Shown here: positions 56,323 to 64,000 of the stretch, one piece after another
Numbering within the stretch: position 1 is the stretch's first letter
Layout of the letters: each line of letters starts with the position of its first letter
Source: Veillonella sp. 3310
GTDB lineage: Bacteria; Bacillota; Negativicutes; Veillonellales; Veillonellaceae
Length of the DNA stretch: 64,000 nucleotides
Assembly: GCF_003999875.1 (NCBI RefSeq)
Contig: NZ_RQVJ01000005.1
Span: forward strand, 1-64,000
Direction of reading: 5' to 3'
Notes under the pieces: generated by a model
Databases searched by the model: none
Told to the model about the DNA's origin: nothing
Seen by the model: the letters and a program-made list of their open reading frames with translations, nothing else
Position numbers and translations under genes: made by a program

Positions 56323-57403
56323 GTGGTATTTCCTCCGTCAAGTCTATATACTGCACCTTATCTAAGTCCATAGTATCTGTTGTATCCGTAGTAGTAATGA
56401 TTGTCTGTACACGTTTATGAATGAATTTGATTAAATTAGATCGACGTTCCTGATCCAACTCACTGAGTACATCGTCTAATAGTAAAATAGGGTATTCTCC
56501 TACTTCCGATTTAATATATTCTAATTCACTTAACTTAACTGACAATATAGCTGTCCGTTGTTGCCCTTGTGAGCCAAATCGTTTTAAATCCATAGGGCCC
56601 GAGTAAAAGATAATATCATCACGATGGGGTCCCACTGATGTTTGTAACCGTCGCCGATCCTCTGGTAACTGTTCTTGCAAGGCTTGTAATAAATCATCCT
56701 TAGTCACCAACAATTGTTTCTCACTATAAGGCTGGCTATATTGCAATCGTAAATCTTCTTTGCCATTAGTGAGTTTCCGATTCATTAAATCCATTAATTG
56801 GTTTAATTTTTTTAAACTTTCCAATCGCTTTTGAATAATTTGAGACCCTAAAGTAGCAATTTGTTCATCCCAATCTTGCACTGGTACCTTACTGGTATGA
56901 CTATATTCTTTGAGTATCCGATTTCTCTGTTGTACAGCCCGTTGATACATCATAAGTTGATGATAATATTGAGGACTAGTCTGACTAATTTCCATATTCA
57001 AAAAACGACGACGTAAGGAAGGCGTTCCTTTGATTAAATCTAAATCTTCTGGAGAAAAAATAACTGTATTCAAAGTGCCTACTAATTCTTTTTGTGATAG
57101 AGGATTATCATGCAAACGAATAACTTTTTTTCCTTGACGCCCCCATTTAATCTGCAACGTATGAGGCGTATCAGCTTTCATAAAATGAACGATAATACTA
57201 GCCTCATCTTCGTTCCAAGAAATAACATCTTTCATATCCGATGTACGATGACTATGTCCCATCGTGGCAATATAAGCAGATTCTAAGATATTTGTTTTCC
57301 CTTTTCCATTGGGACCATGGATGACAATGATTTCTGGTGTGAAAGTAATAGTTCTATGACGATGATTGCGAACATGTATAAGTTCCAATTCAGTCACATA
57401 CAC
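56312..57403 (-). CDS. recF: DNA replication/repair protein RecF
   Basis: 363 residues from GTG 57403 (ggagg upstream). SMC-like ATPase for RecA loading at gaps: Walker A HGPNGKGKTNILE, signature FGSQGQQRTAILSVKL, Walker B PILLLDDVLSELD. Starts 2 bp after the S4-domain gene stop. Confidence 0.95.
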   Translation of the reverse strand: MYVTELELIHVRNHRHRTITFTPEIIVIHGPNGKGKTNILESAYIATMGHSHRTSDMKDVISWNEDEASIIVHFMKADTPHTLQIKWGRQGKKVIRLHDNPLSQKELVGTLNTVIFSPEDLDLIKGTPSLRRRFLNMEISQTSPQYYHQLMMYQRAVQQRNRILKEYSHTSKVPVQDWDEQIATLGSQIIQKRLESLKKLNQLMDLMNRKLTNGKEDLRLQYSQPYSEKQLLVTKDDLLQALQEQLPEDRRRLQTSVGPHRDDIIFYSGPMDLKRFGSQGQQRTAILSVKLSELEYIKSEVGEYPILLLDDVLSELDQERRSNLIKFIHKRVQTIITTTDTTDTMDLDKVQYIDLTEEIPHGE

Positions 57404-57405
57404 AA

Positions 57406-57630
57406 TTAATCCTCCTTCACCACAGTGATTGTTACTTCATTAGCAATAGTTACCACATCATTAGGATAGATTTTTTTACGTTTTTCTGTAACTAATACGC
57501 CATTTAAGGTGATTTGTTTTTCTTCTAATAATACTTTAACTTGACCACCTGTAGCTAAGACATTAGCATATTTCAACAGTTGGTCTAATTGAATATACTC
57601 TGTATGAATGGATACAGTTTCTTGATTCAT
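57406..57630 (-). CDS. yaaA: S4-domain RNA-binding protein, YaaA/RlbA-like
   Basis: 74 residues. S4 fold (YIQLDQLLKYANVLATGGQV..EEKQITLNGVLVTEKRKKI). Always found between dnaN and recF in Firmicutes; probably binds rRNA or tRNA. Confidence 0.85.
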   Translation of the reverse strand: MNQETVSIHTEYIQLDQLLKYANVLATGGQVKVLLEEKQITLNGVLVTEKRKKIYPNDVVTIANEVTITVVKED

Positions 57631-57646
57631 AATTTCCTCTTTTCTC

Positions 57647-58759
57647 TTAATTATGTGTATGAACTGGTGTTACCACATAGGTGTAATGGTCATTATTATC
57701 TTGACGAATCACCATAGCCCCTTGTTCTTGTAAATACATATGGATTCTTTCACCTGTGCTATGTTTCAATAATTCATCTATATATTTACCATTAAAATTA
57801 ATAGTGAAAGGATTGCCTTCAAAGGTACATAGAACAATATCTTTTACCATACCAATATCAGCACTTTGAGAACTTAATGTAACTTGATTTTCTTCCCAAT
57901 CATAACGAATGGCAGAATAACTCATATCTTTCGCCATAAAATATACACGATCTAAAGAACTAGCAAATTCACGACGATTTAAAATAGCACTAGCATCGAA
58001 TTTAGCAGGAATAACACGTTTATAATCAGGATATGTACCTTCAATTAATCTTGAAATAATATATACAGTATCAAATACAATAGCTACTTGATTTCTATTC
58101 CAAATTAATTTAACCATAACAGGTTGATCTGATGGTAATACTCTGGAAACTTCTTCTACAGTACGTTTTGGAATGACAATACGCATTGAATTTTCAAGAG
58201 CTGTATCTAAGGTAACTTTTTTAACAGCCATACGATGTGTATCAGTACCGACCATAGTAAGTTCATTACCTTCAATTTCTACTAAGGTACCACAGAAAAT
58301 AGGACGATCTGTATCTGTAGAAGTAGCATATACAGTTAAATCGATTAATTGTTTTAACTGTTCTCCGTCAATCATAATACTATTATCATCTTGGATTTGT
58401 TCTACTAAAGAAAAATCTTCTACTTGCATAGTGACTAATTTAAACTCAGAATGATCTGATTTAATTTGTAATTGATTGGAATTGTCTGGTTTATATAATT
58501 CTACTTGTTCACCAGGTAATTTTTTTAGAATTTCTTGAAAGTATTTAGAACCTACTACAATCGTACCTGGTTCAAGGATGGTAGCATCTACTTGGGATCT
58601 CATTCCAATTTCAAAGTCATTAGCTTGTAATTCTACGTAATTATCTTTTGTAGAAATGTAGATAGATCCTGGTAAATTAGAACTTGTTTTATTGCTTGCT
58701 ACACGTTGGAATAGTGACATAGCTTTCACTAATTCAGTTTTGTTAAATTGAAGTTTCAT
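57647..58759 (-). CDS. dnaN: DNA polymerase III beta clamp
   Basis: 370 residues; three clamp domains (MKLQFNKTELVKAMSLFQRV; ATSTDTDRPIFCGTLVEIEG; ending HYTYVVTPVHTHN). The second of two tandem ATGs (58759) is preferred, being 6 nt from aaggag. Confidence 0.95.
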   Translation of the reverse strand: MKLQFNKTELVKAMSLFQRVASNKTSSNLPGSIYISTKDNYVELQANDFEIGMRSQVDATILEPGTIVVGSKYFQEILKKLPGEQVELYKPDNSNQLQIKSDHSEFKLVTMQVEDFSLVEQIQDDNSIMIDGEQLKQLIDLTVYATSTDTDRPIFCGTLVEIEGNELTMVGTDTHRMAVKKVTLDTALENSMRIVIPKRTVEEVSRVLPSDQPVMVKLIWNRNQVAIVFDTVYIISRLIEGTYPDYKRVIPAKFDASAILNRREFASSLDRVYFMAKDMSYSAIRYDWEENQVTLSSQSADIGMVKDIVLCTFEGNPFTINFNGKYIDELLKHSTGERIHMYLQEQGAMVIRQDNNDHYTYVVTPVHTHN

Positions 58760-59027
58760 CATTAACTCCTTGTGACTAATATAACTATGTTAGAGTGTTT
58801 TTGTTTAAAGTAGTAGCTGTAGTAGTAGGGCGCGTGCACAAGTGGATAGGTGTATAAAGTCCTTGTATATCAATGTTTTACACATGTTTACAACATTGGG
58901 AATAGAAAATTGCATCTATCCACATAGTAACAGGTTTGAAATTACCTTGTGTGTAAGTCGATTTTTGTTAACAGCCTAGGCACAAAGTGTACACAGGTTA
59001 CGCACATACTTATCCACAATTTGGAGA
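58760..59027. promoter_or_regulatory. dnaA-dnaN intergenic part of the origin, with DnaA boxes
   Basis: Perfect box TTATCCACA at 59010-59018; one-mismatch box CTATCCACA at 58915-58923; a weaker agtggatag at about 58840. It contains the dnaN promoter. Together with the boxes upstream of dnaA this gives a bipartite origin as in Bacillus. Confidence 0.65.
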
Positions 59028-60683
59028 TTACTTAGCTGCTTCTAATTCTTCACGAATACGTTCAATGGTATATCTTAAATCTTGATCCTTTTCTATTTCT
59101 CTAGAAATTTTTTCATACGCATGCAATGCCGTTGTATGGTCTTTTTTACCAAAAGCAAAGGAAATTTGTGGGTAACTTTCATTGATTAATTCACGAGCTA
59201 AATACATAGCAATTTGGCGTGGATGGGCATATTGCTTATTCCGTTTTTGGCTAATTAAATGTTCTAGTTTAATTTTGAAATAATCTGCTACAAATTCTTG
59301 GATGTATTTAATGGATAATACGATTTTTTCTGTATGAATGATAAAGTCTTTGATTGCTATATTAGTAAATTCTACATCAATCGTTTCTAATCGGTTTGTG
59401 ATAGCCGCTTGTGTAATCAATGTTTCAAAGGCGCCTTTTAGTTCACGAATATTTCTTTTATTAAAGTATTGTGCAAATAAGTGTATTACCTCTTTTGGAA
59501 CATTTAAAGTTGGGTATTCACTGCGGCGATGATAGATTTCCTCATGGATGATGGCTTCAATCATTTCTGGATTTGGTGCTTCAATTTCTACAGTAAGGCC
59601 ACTATTGAATCGTGTAATTAAGCGTTCTTCCATTTCCTTGTAATCTTTTGGCGGCTTATCACTGGATAAAATCACTGCTTTATTGTGGCTCAATAAGTGG
59701 TTGAAAGTATTGAAAAATTCTTCCTGTGTAGTTTTCTTATTTTTTTCTTCTAAGAATTGTACATCGTCAATGATGAGTACGTCGATGTCTCGGAAGTTAC
59801 GGCGGAACTGATCCGGTGTTTTTGTTCGCAAAGATTCAATAAAACTATTCATAAAATCTTCACTGGTAATGGACATAATTTTAGCAGCTGGATTATTGGC
59901 TAAAATTTCATTGCCGATGGCATGCATTAAATGAGTTTTACCAAGACCAGATTGACCGTGAATATACAGTGGATTGTAACGAAATCCTGGGTTTTCTGCT
60001 ACTGCTTTTGCAGCACTGAAAGCAACGCGGTTAGAATTAGATTCGATGTAATTATCAAAAGTAAAAGCACGATTTAGATGTGATTTTGAAGAGCTATTCA
60101 TATCCCGTTGCACAGATGGTGCTGTTGGTAATGGTGTGGAAGTAGTTGTTTTAGTTGCAAATAAATCAGCAGGCACTGGTTTTTGGATACCTTGTGAAGG
60201 AGAAGTATTTCTTTGAATGATGACAGGAGAATCATAGCTAGGACGACTCACACCTTCTGGTAATACTTCGTCATACTCTTCTGTATTCCAAGGGGGAGGG
60301 ATGATAGGAGATGGAGAACTTTCCATCGTTGTATCTTCAATAGAAGGCATATCGATAGGCGGCATAGGAGGAATATCCGAAGGAGATGTGTGTATTGTTT
60401 CTAATGAAGATGCATCTGATGTAGCAGTATCCGTTAGATAGTCAATAGTTTGTAAGGTAGGAAGTAAACTTTTTGCTGCCTCTACAATTTGGTTATGGAC
60501 CAATGGGGTTTGAATGTATTTTAATTTGCTAGGATCCATAACGAATAAGGTTAGGATGGTAGATGTCATAGAATAGGGCATCAAGGAATTTACGACCAAG
60601 GAGTCCCACATTTGCTGGGGCATTTTTGTTTTTGTTTTTTGCATCACTTGGTCCCATAGGGAGTAGAGATCTAAGTCACTCAT
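59028..60683 (-). CDS. dnaA: Chromosomal replication initiator DnaA
   Basis: About 551 residues from ATG 60683 (aggaagg upstream). Domain I LYSLWDQVMQKTKTKMPQQM; an unusually long Pro/Ser/Thr-rich domain II (about 95-215); AAA+ domain with Walker A GQSGLGKTHLMHAIG and Walker B VLIIDDVQFLEEK; domain IV helix-turn-helix YAHPRQIAMYLARELINESY. Longer than the usual 440-470 residues because of domain II. Confidence 0.97.
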   Translation of the reverse strand: MSDLDLYSLWDQVMQKTKTKMPQQMWDSLVVNSLMPYSMTSTILTLFVMDPSKLKYIQTPLVHNQIVEAAKSLLPTLQTIDYLTDTATSDASSLETIHTSPSDIPPMPPIDMPSIEDTTMESSPSPIIPPPWNTEEYDEVLPEGVSRPSYDSPVIIQRNTSPSQGIQKPVPADLFATKTTTSTPLPTAPSVQRDMNSSSKSHLNRAFTFDNYIESNSNRVAFSAAKAVAENPGFRYNPLYIHGQSGLGKTHLMHAIGNEILANNPAAKIMSITSEDFMNSFIESLRTKTPDQFRRNFRDIDVLIIDDVQFLEEKNKKTTQEEFFNTFNHLLSHNKAVILSSDKPPKDYKEMEERLITRFNSGLTVEIEAPNPEMIEAIIHEEIYHRRSEYPTLNVPKEVIHLFAQYFNKRNIRELKGAFETLITQAAITNRLETIDVEFTNIAIKDFIIHTEKIVLSIKYIQEFVADYFKIKLEHLISQKRNKQYAHPRQIAMYLARELINESYPQISFAFGKKDHTTALHAYEKISREIEKDQDLRYTIERIREELEAAK

Positions 60684-61049
60684 AATAAACCTTCCTGTAT
60701 GTGTATAAAAATTATTTGTCCACATCATGATAAATGTGGATAACTAAAAATTAGACAAAGAAAAAGAGTTCATAAACAAGATAATAGGTAGAATTGTTTC
60801 TATCCACAATATTGTGAATAAGTCAGTGGATAAGATGTAAAAAATGTGGAAAACTTGTTTATAACCCTTTGTTGGTGTATAGGTTTATTATACCAAAAAC
60901 TTTTTTGCTTTACTATGACAATATTACAAATCGTTTATATATATACTATTAAAAACAAGGTTTATATTGACAGAATTAGGGTTTATACATATAATTACTA
61001 TGTTATGGTATACGAAAAAATAAACCTATCATGAGGAGGTGTTGTTGTA
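60684..61049. other. Replication origin region (oriC) between dnaA and rpmH
   Basis: Six DnaA boxes in about 140 bp: TGTGGATAA perfect at 60735-60743, and one-mismatch boxes at 60716-60724, 60800-60808, 60813-60821, 60825-60833 and 60845-60853. An AT-rich stretch (60930-61020) lies beside them, and the coding strand switches here. It holds the divergent promoters of dnaA and rpmH. Whether unwinding occurs here or on the dnaN side cannot be read from sequence. Confidence 0.8.
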
Positions 61050-61184
61050 ATGAAACGTACTTACCAACCAAATACACTTTGGAGAAAACGTACTCATGGT
61101 TTCCGTGAACGTATGAAAACCATCGGTGGCCGTCTAGTATTAAAACGTCGACGCGCTAAAGGCAGAAAACGCTTATCTGCATAA
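61050..61184 (+). CDS. rpmH: Ribosomal protein L34
   Basis: 44 residues, [20 protein letters not shown].. ending [16 protein letters not shown] 61050 is behind gaggagg. First gene rightwards from the origin, followed by rnpA as in nearly all bacteria. Confidence 0.97.
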   Translation: MKRTYQPNTLWRKRTHGFRERMKTIGGRLVLKRRRAKGRKRLSA

Positions 61185-61200
61185 TCAAATATACAGCAAG

Positions 61201-61229
61201 AGAACTTGGCCGCAGAGCCAAGTTTTTCT
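61201..61229 (+). terminator. Partial terminator between rpmH and rnpA
   Basis: AACTTGG/CCAAGTT stem then TTTTCTG. It probably lowers rnpA expression relative to the ribosomal protein. Confidence 0.7.
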
Positions 61230-61254
61230 GTATGTACGGTATTAAAGGATAACT

Positions 61255-61608
61255 ATGAATAGTTTAACAAAAGATAGAAGAATTCGGAAAAACAATGAAT
61301 ATCAATTAGTGTATAAGCACGGTCGCTATGAAGTGGGACGTCTTTGTGTGGTCTATCATATGCCAGTGGCAAAGCAAAAAAGTAAAATTGGTTTCGTCAC
61401 GGGTAAAAAAGTAGGTGGCGCAGTACAGCGCAACAGAGCACGACGTTTGATGAAAGAAGTGTATCGTTTGCATCAACATGAATTGCGTGAAGGTCATCAT
61501 ATCGTAGTAGTCGGTCGAGGTTATTTAGCCAATGCTACCTACGAACAGGCAGAACGTGAAATGATGCGTCTATTCAAAAAATGTAAATTATTAAAGGATA
61601 GAAACTAA
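61255..61608 (+). CDS. rnpA: Ribonuclease P protein component
   Basis: 117 residues with the family signature [17 protein letters not shown] (RNR motif). Supports tRNA 5' processing with the RNA subunit. Its stop overlaps the yidD start by one base. Confidence 0.95.
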   Translation: MNSLTKDRRIRKNNEYQLVYKHGRYEVGRLCVVYHMPVAKQKSKIGFVTGKKVGGAVQRNRARRLMKEVYRLHQHELREGHHIVVVGRGYLANATYEQAEREMMRLFKKCKLLKDRN

Positions 61609-61835
61609 TGGGTATTAGTAAACTTGTAAATTACTTGTTAATTGGATTAGTTCAGTTCTATCGATATGCTCTATCTCCTTTAAAGCCAAGTACTTGTCGT
61701 TTTTATCCCACCTGTTCGATGTATATGTTGCAAGCATTGCGACGATATGGACCTTTAAAAGGTAGCTATTTAGGCATTAAACGGATTTTAAAATGCCATC
61801 CCTTTCACAAGGGTGGATATGATCCTTTGCCATAG
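61608..61835 (+). CDS. yidD: Membrane protein insertion efficiency factor YidD
   Basis: 75 residues; [20 protein letters not shown] and [20 protein letters not shown] are the family hallmarks. Coupled to rnpA and upstream of yidC. Confidence 0.93.
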   Translation: MGISKLVNYLLIGLVQFYRYALSPLKPSTCRFYPTCSMYMLQALRRYGPLKGSYLGIKRILKCHPFHKGGYDPLP

Positions 61836-61943
61836 CACAGTTTTGGAAATACCTGAGTACCTGTATGGATGAAATATAGACCATACCATAACGTATATGG
61901 GTACACAAAGGTTATACTACAAAGAACAAGAAAAGGAGTAGGC

Positions 61944-62582
61944 ATGGAAATCTTTCAATATTTAGTAGATTTTATGAGAAGTCTTGTGGAATATTCGTTT
62001 TTGGCCACAAAATCGATGGGCTTCCCAAGCTATGGTATCGCGATTATTTTGCTTACCATTATTATTAAACTTATATTAGCACCGTTGACACAAAAACAAG
62101 TGCAGTCTATGAAAGGCATGGCTGATTTACAACCTAAAATGAAAGCCATTCAAGACAAATATAAGGACAATCCACAAAAAGCACAGCAAGAAATTATGAA
62201 AATGTATAAAGAATTAGGCATCAATCCATTAGCTGGTTGTTTACCACTTCTTGTACAAATGCCATTCTTGATTGCTATTTTCTATGCATTGCAAGGATAT
62301 CCATATGATCCTCAATATGCGCAATTCTTATGGTTACCAAATTTGAGTGATCCAGATCCAATCTATGTATTACCAGTATTGTCTGCGTTGTCTACGTATA
62401 TTATGAGTAAACAAACATCTGCTAGTGGTAATAATCAACAAGCAAAGATTATGAACATCTTTATGCCACTATTCATTGGCTATATCAGTTTAAACTTTGC
62501 TAGTGGATTGGTAATTTACTGGGTAGTTTCAAATCTATTCCAATTAGCACAACAAACATTAATTTATCGTAATAACAAATAG
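61944..62582 (+). CDS. yidC: Membrane protein insertase YidC/OxaI (short form)
   Basis: About 212 residues from ATG 61944 (aaaaggag upstream). Five membrane helices, starting VEYSFLATKSMGFPSYGIAI; the conserved arginine-free groove region is TIIIKLILAPLTQKQVQSMK. It lacks the large periplasmic domain of proteobacterial YidC, and no lipobox is seen. Confidence 0.93.
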   Translation: MEIFQYLVDFMRSLVEYSFLATKSMGFPSYGIAIILLTIIIKLILAPLTQKQVQSMKGMADLQPKMKAIQDKYKDNPQKAQQEIMKMYKELGINPLAGCLPLLVQMPFLIAIFYALQGYPYDPQYAQFLWLPNLSDPDPIYVLPVLSALSTYIMSKQTSASGNNQQAKIMNIFMPLFIGYISLNFASGLVIYWVVSNLFQLAQQTLIYRNNK

Positions 62583-62592
62583 GAGGCTAGGC

Positions 62593-63357
62593 ATGGATTA
62601 CATTGAAGTGTCAGCAAAAACGATTGAAGAGGCAACTTCACAAGCAACAGCGCAAATTGAATCTCAAGGTCGTGTTGTTACGTCTGTGAAAGTGTTAGAA
62701 GAACCATCAAAAGGTTTCTTAGGATTTGGTAAAAAAGATGCTCTTGTTCGCGTATACTTTGAAGAAGGAACAGCAGAGAATATTGCTGTTGCAGAAGAAG
62801 TAGTATCAGTTGTGGAAACTGTTACAGAAACAACAGTAGATACTGTGGAAACAGAAGCTATTGAAATTCCTGTGGTAGTTGAGGATGGTATTACAAAAGC
62901 AGAACAAGATTTCATTGCCGATACAGGTAAAGAATTTTTATTAGGTATGTTTGGAAAGATGGGCTTATCTGTACAAATTGAAAAATTGACTACTAAAGAT
63001 AAGATCACATTCCAAGTACATGGGGAAGACTTAGGTATTTTAATTGGTAAACATGGTCAAACATTAGATGCTATCCAATACTTAACAAACCTTGTGGCTA
63101 ATAAAGAAGTTCGCCGTCGCTGCCAAATTGTTGTGGACGTGGAAAATTACCGTTCCCGTCGTGAAGAAACTTTGATTCAATTGGCACATCGTTTAGGTGC
63201 TAAAGTGCGACGTACACGTCAAAAAATTGCTTTAGAACCAATGAATGCTTTTGAACGAAAAATTATTCATTTAGCATTGCAAAACGAAAAAAATATCAAA
63301 ACAGATAGTGAAGGACAAGAACCATATCGTCATATTGTCATTTATTACAAACGATAA
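62593..63357 (+). CDS. jag: Jag/KhpB RNA-binding protein (Jag_N, KH, R3H)
   Basis: 254 residues. N-terminal Jag_N (LEEPSKGFLGFGKKDALVRV), an acidic Val/Glu/Thr linker, a KH domain (LGILIGKHGQTLDAIQYLTN) and a C-terminal R3H domain (PMNAFERKIIHLALQ..PYRHIVIYYKR). Last gene of the origin-proximal operon, ended by the hairpin at 63379. Confidence 0.93.
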   Translation: MDYIEVSAKTIEEATSQATAQIESQGRVVTSVKVLEEPSKGFLGFGKKDALVRVYFEEGTAENIAVAEEVVSVVETVTETTVDTVETEAIEIPVVVEDGITKAEQDFIADTGKEFLLGMFGKMGLSVQIEKLTTKDKITFQVHGEDLGILIGKHGQTLDAIQYLTNLVANKEVRRRCQIVVDVENYRSRREETLIQLAHRLGAKVRRTRQKIALEPMNAFERKIIHLALQNEKNIKTDSEGQEPYRHIVIYYKR

Positions 63358-63378
63358 GTTGTAATTACTATCTAAATG

Positions 63379-63409
63379 AAAAAGAGCAGCCGAGGCTGCT
63401 CTTTTTTTT
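63379..63409. terminator. Bidirectional terminator between jag and the NarK-like gene
   Basis: AAAGAGCAGCC/GGCTGCTCTTT with runs of A and T on either side. Confidence 0.9.
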
Positions 63410-63420
63410 ATAAGATTCAA

Positions 63421-64000
63421 TTATACATTCATGTTAGCTGCTTTACGAACGTAGAACCAGTAACATACGAATACTGTTACGATATTGAAAGCTAGTAATA
63501 CTGCGAATGCTGGGTGGATACTTCCAAATGTTGTGTATACATAGCCAAAGATTTTTGGTGTAATGAAGGCACCGTACGCCGCTACAGCTGCTACGAAACC
63601 AGCAATTAAGGAAGATTGTAATCCATCTGTGAAGATGTGAGGAATCATACGGAATGTAGATCCTGTTACGAAACCGCAGGATACGAACATTAATACAGTC
63701 ATTCCAAAGAAAAAGTCGAAGTGATGCATATCCACGCCTACAGCGATTAATACAGTAGTGATACATAAACCAATCAAACCGATGAAAGTAATTTTTGTAC
63801 CGCTATTGATTTTGTCAGCTAACCAACCACCTACTGGACGAAGGCTGGCAGATACTAAAGGTCCCACGAATGCGATGTGAGCAAATGGAATTTCAGGGAA
63901 CTCTGTTTTAACAAGTAGACCAAGTGCTGCTGCATATCCAGAGAAGGCACCGAAGGAACATGTATATAACAATGTCATAGCCCATGTGTGTTTGTTGCTA
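63421..64000 (-). CDS. NarK/NNP-family MFS transporter, 5' end beyond the window
   Basis: The visible C-terminal part (about 193 residues) is in frame to the right edge (..NKHTWAMTLLYTCSFGAFSGY). Several membrane helices and ASLRPVGGWLADKINSG, the NNP-type loop motif, suggest a nitrate/nitrite transporter. It converges on jag. Partial only because of the window edge. Confidence 0.8.
   Translation of the reverse strand, partial: SNKHTWAMTLLYTCSFGAFSGYAAALGLLVKTEFPEIPFAHIAFVGPLVSASLRPVGGWLADKINSGTKITFIGLIGLCITTVLIAVGVDMHHFDFFFGMTVLMFVSCGFVTGSTFRMIPHIFTDGLQSSLIAGFVAAVAAYGAFITPKIFGYVYTTFGSIHPAFAVLLAFNIVTVFVCYWFYVRKAANMNV

Overview
The window looks like the chromosome of a diderm Firmicute of the class Negativicutes, most like Veillonella. 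Three things suggest this. The replication-origin gene order is of Firmicute type: dnaA-dnaN-S4-recF-dciA-gyrB diverging from rpmH-rnpA-yidD-yidC-jag. There is a giant YadA-type trimeric adhesin that needs an outer membrane. Base composition is AT-rich. No 16S sequence is present, so the assignment is inference from gene content.

Layout. 0-0.14 kb: leader and strong promoter of what is probably an rRNA operon reading out of the left edge. 0.2-33.1 kb: an accessory-rich stretch holding a HlyD-type adaptor, a YhaO/YhaN-like nuclease pair behind a MocR regulator, bioB, an MBL-fold/DUF445/DUF445 operon, pta, a HAD phosphatase, two paralogous secreted proteins and a 3488-residue adhesin. Its gaps are filled by a structured interspersed repeat (here 'family A') and by very small toxin-antitoxin modules. 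33.1-40.9 kb: a branched-chain amino acid operon (ilvD-ilvA-ilvB-ilvN-ABC ATPase-ilvC) behind a leader peptide and attenuator. 40.9-41.4 kb: an Fst-like type I toxin with three tandem antitoxin-like RNAs. 41.4-53.4 kb: a GltD-like oxidoreductase, an AlbA_2 ATP-binding regulator with a multi-site operator, a MetQ-like lipoprotein, a PepSY protein, tRNA-Arg(CCT), a CNNM/CorC protein, YbjQ, AzlCD and a LysP-like permease. 53.4-63.4 kb: the origin region. 63.4 kb to the end: a truncated NarK-like transporter.

Nearly all genes left of 60.7 kb lie on the minus strand and those just right of it on the plus strand. This places the replication origin at dnaA, with DnaA boxes on both sides of that gene. 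A second cluster of DnaA boxes lies near 47.4 kb.

The most unusual content is non-coding. (1) Family A: at least nine loci, all in one orientation, built on a long hairpin whose arms change by compensatory substitutions while a tandem G-A/G-A internal loop stays fixed. Several copies abut or run into the 3' ends of genes and supply stop codons. (2) Four holin-like type I toxin modules, each bounded by inverted repeats that also allow the toxin mRNA 5' and 3' ends to pair. (3) Two Fst/par-like modules in which the antisense RNA carries a direct repeat of the toxin start region. (4) A CptIN-like type III toxin-antitoxin locus with about two 46-nt RNA repeats ahead of a terminator and the toxin gene. 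Names for these rest on recognition of sequence patterns; no database search was run.
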